This document shows, in pieces, positions 47,240 to 55,821 of a DNA stretch of 61,435 nt. The DNA is taken from contig NZ_FOLO01000032.1 in the NCBI RefSeq assembly GCF_900112265.1, forward strand, positions 1 through 61,435. Direction: 5' to 3'. The stretch's first letter is position 1, and each line of letters starts with the position of its first letter. A program made the position numbers and the translations under genes. The notes beneath the pieces were generated by a model, which worked only from the letters and a program-made list of their open reading frames with translations, was not told the origin of the DNA and did not search any database. This DNA comes from Pseudoalteromonas denitrificans DSM 6059 (GTDB lineage: Bacteria > Pseudomonadota > Gammaproteobacteria > Enterobacterales > Alteromonadaceae).

Positions 47240-47917
47240 ATGGAAATTTTAACTTTTGATGAATTAGCACAAGGTGGTTTTGCTGGATTAACCGAGCGGC
47301 AATTTGTTACTGACAGACGTGTATTTAAAAACCCAAGACATAATAATACTTTTGATGGTATCGGGGGCTTTGTATATCTTGCTGATGCCAATTTTTTACC
47401 CCTAGGTGAAACCGGTATGCATGGTCACAGAGAAGTTGATGTCATTTCTGTCATGGTTGAAGGACAAGTAAGTCACGCTGGTTCTTTAGAGCATGGTCAA
47501 ACATTAATGGCAGGCAGTGTTCAAGTACAAAGAGCTGGTGGTGAAGGTTTTAAACATAATGAAATAAACCCTAATGATCAGGAGAATCATATGATCCAAT
47601 TATGGGTTATGCCAGATCAACAAGGCGAAGCCGCAGGTTATAAAATTTATCAGCCTAGCATGGGTGAACTGACGCGTGTTTATGGCGGTGATAAAAATCA
47701 AGAGGATACTTTTTATAGTAAAACATCAATTGATGTATTAATGGCGAAAACAGGTCAAACCTTCGTTAAAGAAGGTCCTGTAATGGCTTATATAAGCAAA
47801 GGCCATGGTTTTATCAATGGTAAAAAAATTGAAGCGAGGACTTTGATAAAAAGTGAGAGTGCAGTGACTTTTGAAGCAAAAAGTGACGCACAAGTCATCT
47901 TTATTTATACAGATTAA
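47240..47917 (+). CDS. Pirin-family bicupin protein (YhhW-like)
   Basis: A 225-residue cupin protein. The metal-binding block of pirins is visible: MHGHREVDVISVMVEGQVSH with two His and, further on, HAGSLEH, with Glu in the second cupin motif. Some relatives have quercetin 2,3-dioxygenase activity. It is followed after 36 bp by an isochorismatase-family hydrolase gene. GTGGAGTAG lies upstream of the ATG. Confidence 0.9.
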   Translation: MEILTFDELAQGGFAGLTERQFVTDRRVFKNPRHNNTFDGIGGFVYLADANFLPLGETGMHGHREVDVISVMVEGQVSHAGSLEHGQTLMAGSVQVQRAGGEGFKHNEINPNDQENHMIQLWVMPDQQGEAAGYKIYQPSMGELTRVYGGDKNQEDTFYSKTSIDVLMAKTGQTFVKEGPVMAYISKGHGFINGKKIEARTLIKSESAVTFEAKSDAQVIFIYTD

Positions 47918-47953
47918 CATAATTTAACTGAAAACTTAACAGAGAGTAATAAT

Positions 47954-48574
47954 ATGAATTCAATACAAAAAGCCGAATTTTTAACACCAAATAATGCTGT
48001 GCTTGCTATGATAGATCATCAAACAGGCTTGATGTCATGCGTAGGGGATGAACACCCAACAGTACTAAAAAATAATATTCTTGGCCTATGCAATACCGTA
48101 AAAGCAGTTGGTATGCCATCTGTGATCACAGCCAGTTTACCAGAAGGGCCAAATGGTCCCGTCATGCCTGAGATTGTAGATGTATTAAAAGGGCAGGTGA
48201 TCGAACGTGAAGGTCAAATTAATGCGTGGCATAGTGATGCTTTTAAAAATGCGATAAAAGCAACAGGCCGAAAAAAAATAATTATGGCAGGTATCGTTAC
48301 AGATGTATGTTTATTATTTCCAGCTTTGTCGGCTGTTGCTGAAGGTTATGATGTATATGCTGTGATTGATGCATCTGGCACATGGAACAAAACGGTTCAA
48401 GAAGTCACTATACATAGATTAACGCAAGCAGGTGTTAAGGTGACAACATGGGCTTCTGTATTAGCTGAAATTATGCATGATTGGCGAAGCCCCTATGGTG
48501 AAGTTTTAGGTCAGGTATTAACACATCATACAACACCTTATGGTTATGTTATGAACAGCCACTTTTCAAAATAA
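47954..48574 (+). CDS. Isochorismatase-family cysteine hydrolase (YcaC-like)
   Basis: A 206-residue hydrolase. The catalytic Asp is in AMIDHQTGLM, and the nucleophile Cys is in GIVTDVCLLFPAL, following the family pattern. The overall block order recalls YcaC, an octameric hydrolase of unknown substrate. GAGAGTAAT precedes the ATG. It forms an apparent operon with the pirin gene and ends at a hairpin. Confidence 0.9.
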   Translation: MNSIQKAEFLTPNNAVLAMIDHQTGLMSCVGDEHPTVLKNNILGLCNTVKAVGMPSVITASLPEGPNGPVMPEIVDVLKGQVIEREGQINAWHSDAFKNAIKATGRKKIIMAGIVTDVCLLFPALSAVAEGYDVYAVIDASGTWNKTVQEVTIHRLTQAGVKVTTWASVLAEIMHDWRSPYGEVLGQVLTHHTTPYGYVMNSHFSK

Positions 48575-48581
48575 ATAAATT

Positions 48582-48628
48582 TCCCAATCAGTTTAATCAC
48601 CCTAGATTTAAAAGTGATTGGGAGCATC
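48582..48628 (+). terminator. Hairpin after the YcaC-like gene
   Basis: TCCCAATCA (48582-48590) pairs with TGATTGGGA (48615-48623) over a 24-nt loop, followed by GCATCTTTTT. The stem is good but the loop is long, so it may be a moderate terminator. Confidence 0.55.
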
Positions 48629-48642
48629 TTTTTAGGAAAAAT

Positions 48643-48867
48643 ATGAATAAATCTTTAAATCGACATGTTATGGCATTTATTACTTTTATATTATTATTGC
48701 CTCTTGTGTATTATATACCTGCATTTGTAGCAAAAAATGTCAGTGATAATGATCTTTACATTACGATTATTTCAGTTGCGATTATTGTACCTGTACTGAC
48801 ATATATCTTAATACCTTTAGTAACTAGGCTAATATATTTATTAGTTACAAAGGTCACAAAAAATTAA
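48643..48867 (+). CDS. Small two-helix membrane protein
   Basis: A 74-residue hydrophobic protein with two clear membrane helices (about 9-30 and 39-66) and a Lys-rich C-terminus. AGGAAAA precedes the ATG. It recalls short uncharacterised membrane proteins found beside transporter or oxidoreductase genes; no function can be assigned. It ends one base before the convergent LysR gene. Confidence 0.6.
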   Translation: MNKSLNRHVMAFITFILLLPLVYYIPAFVAKNVSDNDLYITIISVAIIVPVLTYILIPLVTRLIYLLVTKVTKN

Positions 48868-49740
48868 TTAGGATAACTGTTTAGTAAAAAATTCATAAAA
48901 ACATTTTACTCTGGCACTATGTTTTAAATCTCTATGATAAACAAACCACATTGACTCTTGAGTAATGGGTAAGTTTATGGGTACTTTAATTAAAGATGTA
49001 TTCATGATTGCTTGAGAGTCTCCTAAAGGTCCAATACCCATACCTGCAATGACAGCTTGATTGACATCGGGAAAATGGTTACTTTGAAATATAATTTTAT
49101 CTTTATCAATATTATCAACGATATGGCGAATAAAGGGTATGCGATATTTGTCTGAAGTGGGTAATACCCATAAATGCTTATTCAACTCCTCTATTGATTT
49201 AGGTGTGCCAAAACTGTCTATATAAGATTGTGCTGCATAATAAGACGTTGCTAATTTAGTGAGTTCTCTCACAATCAAATCAGGGCCATTAGGTTTAGGA
49301 CCTGCGCGAAGTGAAACATGTGCGGCGCCTGATTCTAAAGGTACAATATCATCAGTTGACAATACCTTTATGCGGATCAGGGGGTAACTATCTCTAAACT
49401 CTTTTAGAATGGGTGTTAGTTGAGCAGAAAATGAACTCAAAGTTGTGATCCTAAGCTCCCCACTTATTTGTCCTTCTACATTGTGTAGTCTATTTTCTAA
49501 TCGTGAAAACTGTGCAATTAAATCAGGTAACTCATCCATAAGTACACTTCCAGCATCTGTGAGTTGATAGCCCCTTTGATGTCGAATAAATAGTTTAATC
49601 TCTAATGCATTTTCAAGTCTGTTTACATGCCTAAGTACTGTGGCATGGTTCATTTCAAGTGTTTTCCCTGCCTGGCTTAAAGTGCCATCAATGGCTACCT
49701 GATAAGCAACCTTGTAGTCGTCCCAAGAAATTCCTTTCAT
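48868..49740 (-). CDS. LysR-family transcriptional regulator
   Basis: A 290-residue regulator with helix-turn-helix GTLSQAGKTLEMNHATVLRH near the start and a LysR effector-binding domain. ATG at 49740 is preferred; the upstream in-frame GTG at 49770 lies inside a palindrome that is probably the operator. It is divergent from the cytochrome b561 gene and likely controls it, and with it the former yceI. Confidence 0.9.
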   Translation of the reverse strand: MKGISWDDYKVAYQVAIDGTLSQAGKTLEMNHATVLRHVNRLENALEIKLFIRHQRGYQLTDAGSVLMDELPDLIAQFSRLENRLHNVEGQISGELRITTLSSFSAQLTPILKEFRDSYPLIRIKVLSTDDIVPLESGAAHVSLRAGPKPNGPDLIVRELTKLATSYYAAQSYIDSFGTPKSIEELNKHLWVLPTSDKYRIPFIRHIVDNIDKDKIIFQSNHFPDVNQAVIAGMGIGPLGDSQAIMNTSLIKVPINLPITQESMWFVYHRDLKHSARVKCFYEFFTKQLS

Positions 49741-49754
49741 TATATCGATACCAG

Positions 49755-49772
49755 TTGTGCAAATATGCACAA
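49755..49772. promoter_or_regulatory. Palindromic operator in the LysR/cytochrome b561 divergent region
   Basis: TTGTGCA-AATA-TGCACAA: perfect 7-bp arms with a 4-nt centre. This fits the T-N11-A dyads bound by LysR proteins. It lies 15 bp upstream of the LysR ATG and about 80 bp upstream of the cytochrome gene. Confidence 0.55.
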
Positions 49773-49848
49773 TAGTTTCTCATTTAATGATATTTTTTAA
49801 TAGTAATAAATCTTTTATTATAGGCACAACAGAAACGAGGTAAATAAA

Positions 49849-50427
49849 ATGTTTAAGAATACAAATACATCCTACGGCTTAATTTCCATTTCAATTCATT
49901 GGCTTATGGCTTTTGCCATTTTTGGTTTATTTGGTTTAGGTTTGTATATGGTTGAATTGAGTTATTATGATGCTTGGTACAAAGGGTCTTTAGATTTACA
50001 TAAAAGCATTGGTATGATTTTGGTTGGATTTTTAATCGCGAGGGTGTGTTGGACAGTTTTTAACATTAAACCTCAAAGTGCAGTGAAAAATGCCAGCAAT
50101 TTTGAAATCAAATCGGCACACATTGCACATATTGCACTCTATATTCTAATGATAGTATTGATGTTGAGTGGTTATTTAATATCTACGGCAGACGGTCGGG
50201 ATATTGATGTATTTGGCTTGCTCTCTATCCCTGCATTATCAGTGACGATAGAAAATCAAGAAGATATTGCAGGCAGTATTCATAATATTTTGGCTTGGAG
50301 TCTGGTATCACTGGCTGGGATACATGGCTTGGCTGCTCTTAAACATCATTTTATTAACAAAAACGATACTTTAAAACGCATGTTGAAAATTTCAACTGCA
50401 AAAAATGAGAAATACATAAACGAATAA
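49849..50427 (+). CDS. Cytochrome b561-family protein
   Basis: A 192-residue membrane protein with four helices and heme-ligand His residues in ISIHWLMAF, DLHKSIG, GSIHNILAW and GIHGLAALKHH. This is the bacterial cytochrome b561 (CybB) family, which oxidises quinol and passes electrons to periplasmic acceptors. It commonly precedes yceI, as here, where the next gene is the truncated yceI 14 bp downstream. Confidence 0.92.
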   Translation: MFKNTNTSYGLISISIHWLMAFAIFGLFGLGLYMVELSYYDAWYKGSLDLHKSIGMILVGFLIARVCWTVFNIKPQSAVKNASNFEIKSAHIAHIALYILMIVLMLSGYLISTADGRDIDVFGLLSIPALSVTIENQEDIAGSIHNILAWSLVSLAGIHGLAALKHHFINKNDTLKRMLKISTAKNEKYINE

Positions 50428-50441
50428 TTAAGGTAATTCAG

Positions 50442-50576
50442 ATGAAAAATAAATTTATATCAACAGCGATTTTAGCGGGTTCACTTATTTTAGGCGCAAC
50501 ATCTTTAACAACACAGGCAGCTGATTATAAAGTTGATGTGGAAGGTGCGCATGCATTTAAATACGACACTGCATAA
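50442..50576 (+). pseudogene. yceI: yceI truncated by mobile-element insertion
   Basis: 44 codons: a signal peptide (about 1-27, TTQAADYK) and the first conserved residues of the YceI family, DYKVDVEGAHAF. At about 50558 the match stops and five unrelated codons lead to TAA. A normal YceI has about 190 residues in a lipocalin-like fold that binds isoprenoids. The rest of the gene is not in the window. The break marks the left boundary of the recombinase element. Confidence 0.8.
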
Positions 50577-50594
50577 AAAAGGTAACATTCTCAT

Positions 50595-50623
50595 TTGACG
50601 AAAACTTTATCCTTATCTATATT
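50595..50623 (+). promoter_or_regulatory. Sigma-70 promoter of the recombinase operon
   Basis: TTGACG (50595-50600), a 17-bp spacer and TATATT (50618-50623): near-consensus -35 and -10 boxes at ideal spacing, 33 bp before the first ATG and about 37 bp inside the element. The operon does not depend on host transcription of yceI. Confidence 0.75.
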
Positions 50624-50655
50624 TTAATTGGTCACTTTTAAAATAGGTAAGTTTA

Positions 50656-52680
50656 ATGGCAAAGAAAAAATCACAACGAGTAACCACTTCTAAAGCAGCG
50701 AACACAACAAATGTTTCGACCGTACACTCAAAAACAAGTCTGCCTCCGTATCAGCGGATATTAAAAGCTGAACAGTTTTATTTATTCTTTGAAAATAGAA
50801 CGCCTGAGGATGACCAACATATAAAAACTAATCATTGCAGTGTTAAAAGGTCATTTAAAATTGTATCGGATGGTAAAGAGTTGGTTGGTGAAGAATTTGC
50901 CAAAACTTTTGCTCGCTTGGTAATAAAACAATATCCAGCAATAAAATCAAAAATAGTAAAAATCTCCAAAATGATTGAGCGTCTTTTTGTTTTTGTATCA
51001 AATTCTGATGATATTAAAAAAATTGAAGACATTTCATTTTATCACATTAAGAAGCATTTGAATGAACTCCAAATAAAAAGTGTATCTGGCGAGAAATCGA
51101 GTTTACGGATTTTATTTGATGCACACCCACATTTAAAGTCGCTCAAGATTGAATTGATAAATGTTGGAACTGGCAGGGAGAGGCTTGAAACATTAACGCG
51201 TGAGGTTACAGTTGAGGATATCGATGATTTTTCTGAGGAGCATAAGGATTATTCCGACAAAGTTTTATTTCAGCTATTAGCTTCCAGCTACTACGAATTA
51301 GAGTTATGGCAAGAACGTTACACGCACATGATGTCATTAACGCAAGAGGCTTTAGGAGGTGACTATATCGAAAGGCCAAAAATGGCATGTAAAACAACCT
51401 ATAGGTTATTAACGTCAGGTGAGATTGGTCATCAAAAGTTATTTGAAAATCTACTTTATTATAATAAAAAAGTGCGTTTATCAGAATACATTGAAAAATA
51501 TACGCAAGATAATTTTAGAAACCATTTAAATAAAGCAGTATTAGGTCAACAATACGAGGGTAAAGGTACTGAGTATTATTATAAATTCAAAGCTTTTTTA
51601 CAGCAAAAAATGTGGTCAGCGTTAAACTCCAAATCAGATAATTTTAATAAGTTCTTTAAATTAGAGTCTCAACACTGGCAAGTAGTATTAGTGCTTTATT
51701 TTATGCTCAACACAGGTGTTAATCGTGAAGTGGCGTTATCAATACGTATGCGTTACAAAAAAAATAACACGCCTTGGTCTGAAAACTATAGTGATTTATT
51801 GCGTAACAATAGCCCTAATGAGCGCCAAATTGAGGTTGTTGGCAGAAAAAACAAAACTTCCATTGATATTCCAATCATAATCTCAATTAGTTCTCCGCTC
51901 TTTAAATATATGCAGTTTTATGATGAAGCGATTGGCGACCCAAATAGAGAGTTTTTTTTCGATATTTCAACTGATATGTTGCGGAACAGGTTGGTAGATT
52001 TTTGCCAATATTTTGCAATTACGGATGATAATAATGAACCGTTAACCTCTATTGAAACCATGCGTATTCGTAAAAGCTTCATCGGCAGTGAAACGGTGCG
52101 CCTTCTGGAAGGTGTGAATACACCTGATGAATTGATATACCTACTTAAAAATGCAGCAAATCATAAGGATTTTGATACAACATGGTTTTCCTACATATCA
52201 CATACAGGTAGAGGCACAACGGCCATTAATGCGGCGATTGTAGCATTGCAGAGCAAAATGATAGATAGTGCCTTGAATTTCAAAGGAAAAATAAAATCTG
52301 ATGAAGAACGAGATACTGGCAAAAACCTTGCTGTATATTTATGCGACTGTACCGACAATACTGACCCTACGCACGATTATCCAATTGCTGGACGATGCCA
52401 CAAATATGATATGTGTCTGGGTTGCGAGCGTAGTGAAGTATACGCCGAACATATCAGGCTTATCTGTTATCGCGTCATGCAGTATGACCAATTTGCAAAA
52501 AACAACTCTCAGTTCAAAACATTAGTTGAAGATCGCCGCTTAATCGCCCTCGATGCATTAGAATGTTTTCGCAATCAACACATGAATGGCGAATTAATTT
52601 ACGATAACGGCTATCAATCAGCAACTGACGCGATACGAAATGGCGAACAATTACTCCCCGATATTATACAGTTGAATTAA
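50656..52680 (+). CDS. Large tyrosine-recombinase-like protein 1 (catalytic His replaced)
   Basis: A 674-residue protein. The C-terminal half has the recombinase fold: first Arg in NTGVNREVALS (about R357), the beta-hairpin Lys in GRKNKTS (about 398-400), second Arg in TMRIRKSF (R472), His in ANHKDFDTTW (H503) and Tyr in WFSYIS (Y513). The H of the HxxR box is Met469, so activity is uncertain. After the catalytic domain comes a Cys cluster, CDC...CHKYDMCLGC (563-590), probably a zinc site. Size and tail recall TnpB of Tn554. TAGGTAAG precedes the ATG. Confidence 0.78.
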   Translation: MAKKKSQRVTTSKAANTTNVSTVHSKTSLPPYQRILKAEQFYLFFENRTPEDDQHIKTNHCSVKRSFKIVSDGKELVGEEFAKTFARLVIKQYPAIKSKIVKISKMIERLFVFVSNSDDIKKIEDISFYHIKKHLNELQIKSVSGEKSSLRILFDAHPHLKSLKIELINVGTGRERLETLTREVTVEDIDDFSEEHKDYSDKVLFQLLASSYYELELWQERYTHMMSLTQEALGGDYIERPKMACKTTYRLLTSGEIGHQKLFENLLYYNKKVRLSEYIEKYTQDNFRNHLNKAVLGQQYEGKGTEYYYKFKAFLQQKMWSALNSKSDNFNKFFKLESQHWQVVLVLYFMLNTGVNREVALSIRMRYKKNNTPWSENYSDLLRNNSPNERQIEVVGRKNKTSIDIPIIISISSPLFKYMQFYDEAIGDPNREFFFDISTDMLRNRLVDFCQYFAITDDNNEPLTSIETMRIRKSFIGSETVRLLEGVNTPDELIYLLKNAANHKDFDTTWFSYISHTGRGTTAINAAIVALQSKMIDSALNFKGKIKSDEERDTGKNLAVYLCDCTDNTDPTHDYPIAGRCHKYDMCLGCERSEVYAEHIRLICYRVMQYDQFAKNNSQFKTLVEDRRLIALDALECFRNQHMNGELIYDNGYQSATDAIRNGEQLLPDIIQLN

Positions 52681-52697
52681 GGATAAAGGATTAGATT

Positions 52698-54809
52698 ATG
52701 GTCATTCAAACACATACATCGCCAGTAACCATTACGGATAATGATGACTCTCTGCGCCAGAGAGGTTTACAGCAGTGGCAGTTGCTCGATGCGATTGTTC
52801 TTGAATACCGAGATAAAAAAATGTCGTTTTTGCGAGAAGTCGTTGATGATCAAAGTGGTGTTGAACGCTCTCCTAAATTTATGGATGATATTTGGTATCT
52901 GAAAGAACCAGGCTCAGGTAAGACTTCGATAAACTTTTCTGATTGGTTTCCTAAGCGTGAGCAGTTCCCGTTAGCGATTTTAATGCGTGTTCTTTTTTAT
53001 GAAATGAATGAGCAATGCAAATTAAGTTGCAGCACAATTAGATCTCATATGGGTGTTTTTTTGTCATATTTGGTTAATCATGAAATGTGTAGTGATATAT
53101 TTACAGCCTTTCGCAATCAGCCGTTTTCAACATTTTTAATGCTCGATACTTATTTGGTCAATATGATAATACAGCTAGGTGTAAATCGTTCAGTTTTAGG
53201 CACAAAACAAGTTTGTAATTTTTTAAAGAACATTTCAGTTCTAAAGCTCAGTGATGCCGCTGCATATTTAACTAAAGGGTTACAACTGCCGTGGTTAAAT
53301 GAGGGGATTACGATAGAGGAATATGTAAATAGGAATGCAACTGCTGAAAAAATTGCTAAAACAGAGGGATATTATCCACCCATCCCATTTGAGACTGTTT
53401 CTCATATTGTTAAACATACTACACCGTTTGTTGAGCTACATTTTGAAAGTTTATGTGAGTTTTTTACTGAACTACGGCAACAGTATGAAAAGTGCGAACG
53501 CTGGGATTACTACTGTAAATCAAAAATATTTACAGAGTTCGTTCTACAGTATCAAACAACTATCGAATACTTCTTGCCAATAAAATTTGCCTATGCCTCA
53601 GCAAAGGGGGTGAGGTATGTTATGACCTCCTGCCTGACAGAATTAATGACTCTCGCCAAAAGCAGCTGCGCTTGGATAATTTTACTAACAACAGGTCTTC
53701 GTAATATCGATATGCGTAAATTGCGAATTGGTTGCTCTAAACAATCAAAAAAAGATAAAAGCATTTATTGGTTACTGTGTTACATGGAGAAAACAAAGTT
53801 AACTGATGTATTACCCATCCCAGAGATAACTCATAAGGCGATTAAATTGTTAGAGTGTTTGCGGTGGGATAGCGATTCCACTGCTCTTGTAACAACTCAC
53901 CTCAAGCAAGATAGAAAGGATACGCGAGTATTAGAGTCGCATGAAATAGGCATGCTAAAGAGTGGTGCTAGTTTCAATAAATTGCTGAAAGCGTTGCCAA
54001 ACCATTATGAGTTTTCGATTGCAAACGTCGAGGATGAAGATTCAGAGGCGACTGCACACTGTATCAGAACAACATTGGCTGGATATATCGGCGAACATTC
54101 AAGTGCCGCAATTTTATTATTGAAAAAATTATTTGGGCACTCAAATGCATTAATGCCAGAGCAGTATCTACGAAATAACAAACTCATTCAGAACAGACGA
54201 AAAAAATTGATCATTGAACACACTAAGACACTCGCAAAAAAAATCACTTCAAATGTTATTAATGGCACTGTTGGCGGTCAGGCTGGTGATAATATGAAAG
54301 CCAATGTAGAAAGGTTCAGGGAGGGGATAAAAGAAGAGACTCAGTTAAAAAATGAAAGCCTGAATGAAGTTCAACTCATGCAAAAACTAGAACAACGCTT
54401 GTTTGGAATCATTTATGGTTACATTCATGATGAACAAATACACGCATTTATCACTCCGATGTCAGTCGTATGTATGCGTGCAACCAGTGATGGTTCTGAC
54501 AGTCCATGTGCAGCACACAAAAATCATCAAGACCGCAAAGCGAGCAATATAAAGAAATCGATTACAGATGCTTTAGCAAATCTACCAGATCCAAGTAACT
54601 GCGTTGGTATTAAATGTGCCGATGCGCTCATGTTAGCTGATGTGAGCGAACCCATTCTGAAAAGCTTTGAATTTTATCTAAAAGTGACTAAATCTGATGA
54701 TAACAGCCCTCAGGTATTGAAAGAGCAGGCAGAAATGTTTGTGCACGTCTATAAAGAGCCGCTAATACAGGTATTCAATGAACGGATGATGGAGTTACTG
54801 GATGCCTAA
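52698..54809 (+). CDS. Large tyrosine recombinase 2
   Basis: A 703-residue protein with a full set of recombinase residues: Arg335 in TTGLRNIDMRKLR, Lys in EKTKLTD (about 365-367), H454/R457 in AHCIRTTLAGY, His481 in FGHSNALMP and Tyr490 in EQYLRNN. The N-terminal 300 residues are an unrecognised DNA-binding or core region. A C-terminal region after 580 has Cys/His pairs (CMRATS...PCAAHKNH and NCVGIKC), perhaps metal-binding. AAGGATT precedes the ATG; its last 8 bases overlap the next gene. Presumably the active partner of recombinase 1. Confidence 0.85.
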   Translation: MVIQTHTSPVTITDNDDSLRQRGLQQWQLLDAIVLEYRDKKMSFLREVVDDQSGVERSPKFMDDIWYLKEPGSGKTSINFSDWFPKREQFPLAILMRVLFYEMNEQCKLSCSTIRSHMGVFLSYLVNHEMCSDIFTAFRNQPFSTFLMLDTYLVNMIIQLGVNRSVLGTKQVCNFLKNISVLKLSDAAAYLTKGLQLPWLNEGITIEEYVNRNATAEKIAKTEGYYPPIPFETVSHIVKHTTPFVELHFESLCEFFTELRQQYEKCERWDYYCKSKIFTEFVLQYQTTIEYFLPIKFAYASAKGVRYVMTSCLTELMTLAKSSCAWIILLTTGLRNIDMRKLRIGCSKQSKKDKSIYWLLCYMEKTKLTDVLPIPEITHKAIKLLECLRWDSDSTALVTTHLKQDRKDTRVLESHEIGMLKSGASFNKLLKALPNHYEFSIANVEDEDSEATAHCIRTTLAGYIGEHSSAAILLLKKLFGHSNALMPEQYLRNNKLIQNRRKKLIIEHTKTLAKKITSNVINGTVGGQAGDNMKANVERFREGIKEETQLKNESLNEVQLMQKLEQRLFGIIYGYIHDEQIHAFITPMSVVCMRATSDGSDSPCAAHKNHQDRKASNIKKSITDALANLPDPSNCVGIKCADALMLADVSEPILKSFEFYLKVTKSDDNSPQVLKEQAEMFVHVYKEPLIQVFNERMMELLDA

Positions 54810-55821
54810 TAAAAATGAAGAAATTTTAACTGCAAAAGGTTCTGAAGCTCAAAAAAAATATGATAAACGTAGTCATGAAGAGCGGATTCTGGCATTGAGG
54901 GATGCATTATCAGATTTGAAATATGAAGCTTTAATACAGAATAAAAAAACGATTGCATCTGCTGCACAAGTGCTTGATCGGGCGAGAGTTCCAAAAACCT
55001 ATTTTTATAGTAGAACAGCACTGAAAGATAAGGATATTCTTAAGCGTTACACCGATGTTAGGGATGAAATTAATCATTTTCAGGAAAATTTTGATGAATT
55101 ATCTGAAGACTCACCGTTAATTAAGTTACAGAAAAAATTAAATATATTTGAAGAGCGGTTAGCAAACATATCTGCTCAGTTACAACAGTCCCGCGTAGAC
55201 AATATTTCACTGCAAAACCGATTGGAACACAACAAAAGCAAGTTACAAGAGCAGGAAGATGTGCATCTTGAGAAAATAGCAATAGATGTCGCTCATGCTG
55301 GAAAAACGTCTAACATCATACACTTTTCAGCTCCCATTATAATTTCACCAGATCAGTATTTAATAAAAAATAATCGATATTACTTTGATGATGTAAATTT
55401 ACGTAACAAAGCATGGAAAAAAACAAAAAATGAATTAAAGCAAGCGCTTAATCGCAAGGTGCCAACGAGAGTTTATATGTTAATGGGATCGCCTTGTGCA
55501 GGCAAAACCGAATGGTCTAAACGAAGTGATGTGTATTCCCAAGACCGCCATGCTGTTGTGATTGATGCAACTAATTTGACTAGATATGACAGATTAGAGT
55601 GGTTTGAAATTATCAATTTGTATGTGCAAAACTCAGATATCAGGATATGCGCAGTCATTTTTGATACCGATGAGTATCAGTTGCTATATCGTAACGAATC
55701 ACGAGAGTCAGATAAAAAAATGGACGATAAATTAATAATTGAAAAGCTGGAGAAGTTTGAGTGGCCTGATTTACAAACAGAAATGTTCGATGAGGTGGAG
55801 ATGGTGCGTTATGAGCAATAA
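54802..55821 (+). CDS. TnpC-like HTH/coiled-coil protein fused to a polynucleotide-kinase-like domain
   Basis: A 339-residue protein. Residues 45-90 (TIASAAQVLDRARVPKTYFY) look like the helix-turn-helix of TnpC/DUF6262 proteins, and 90-160 form a coiled coil. From 220 on there is a P-loop kinase domain: Walker A GSPCAGKT (229-236), DATNLTRYDRLEW (255-267), an Arg-rich lid RNESRESDKKMDD and the ending EWPDLQTEMFDEV. This is the order of polynucleotide-kinase/AAA_33 proteins. TnpC normally helps orient transposition and has no kinase. The next gene starts inside its last codons. Confidence 0.75.
   Translation: MPNKNEEILTAKGSEAQKKYDKRSHEERILALRDALSDLKYEALIQNKKTIASAAQVLDRARVPKTYFYSRTALKDKDILKRYTDVRDEINHFQENFDELSEDSPLIKLQKKLNIFEERLANISAQLQQSRVDNISLQNRLEHNKSKLQEQEDVHLEKIAIDVAHAGKTSNIIHFSAPIIISPDQYLIKNNRYYFDDVNLRNKAWKKTKNELKQALNRKVPTRVYMLMGSPCAGKTEWSKRSDVYSQDRHAVVIDATNLTRYDRLEWFEIINLYVQNSDIRICAVIFDTDEYQLLYRNESRESDKKMDDKLIIEKLEKFEWPDLQTEMFDEVEMVRYEQ

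Noticed and set aside
52880..52940. Walker A motif in recombinase 2 (PGSGKTS)
   Set aside because: The spacing is not GxxxxGK[ST] and no Walker B follows; the protein is otherwise a tyrosine recombinase.
55739..55810. Upstream start for the 256-residue protein
   Set aside because: It would overlap the kinase-fusion gene by 83 bp and gives a Trp/Cys-rich tail with no ribosome site; ATG at 55811 is better.
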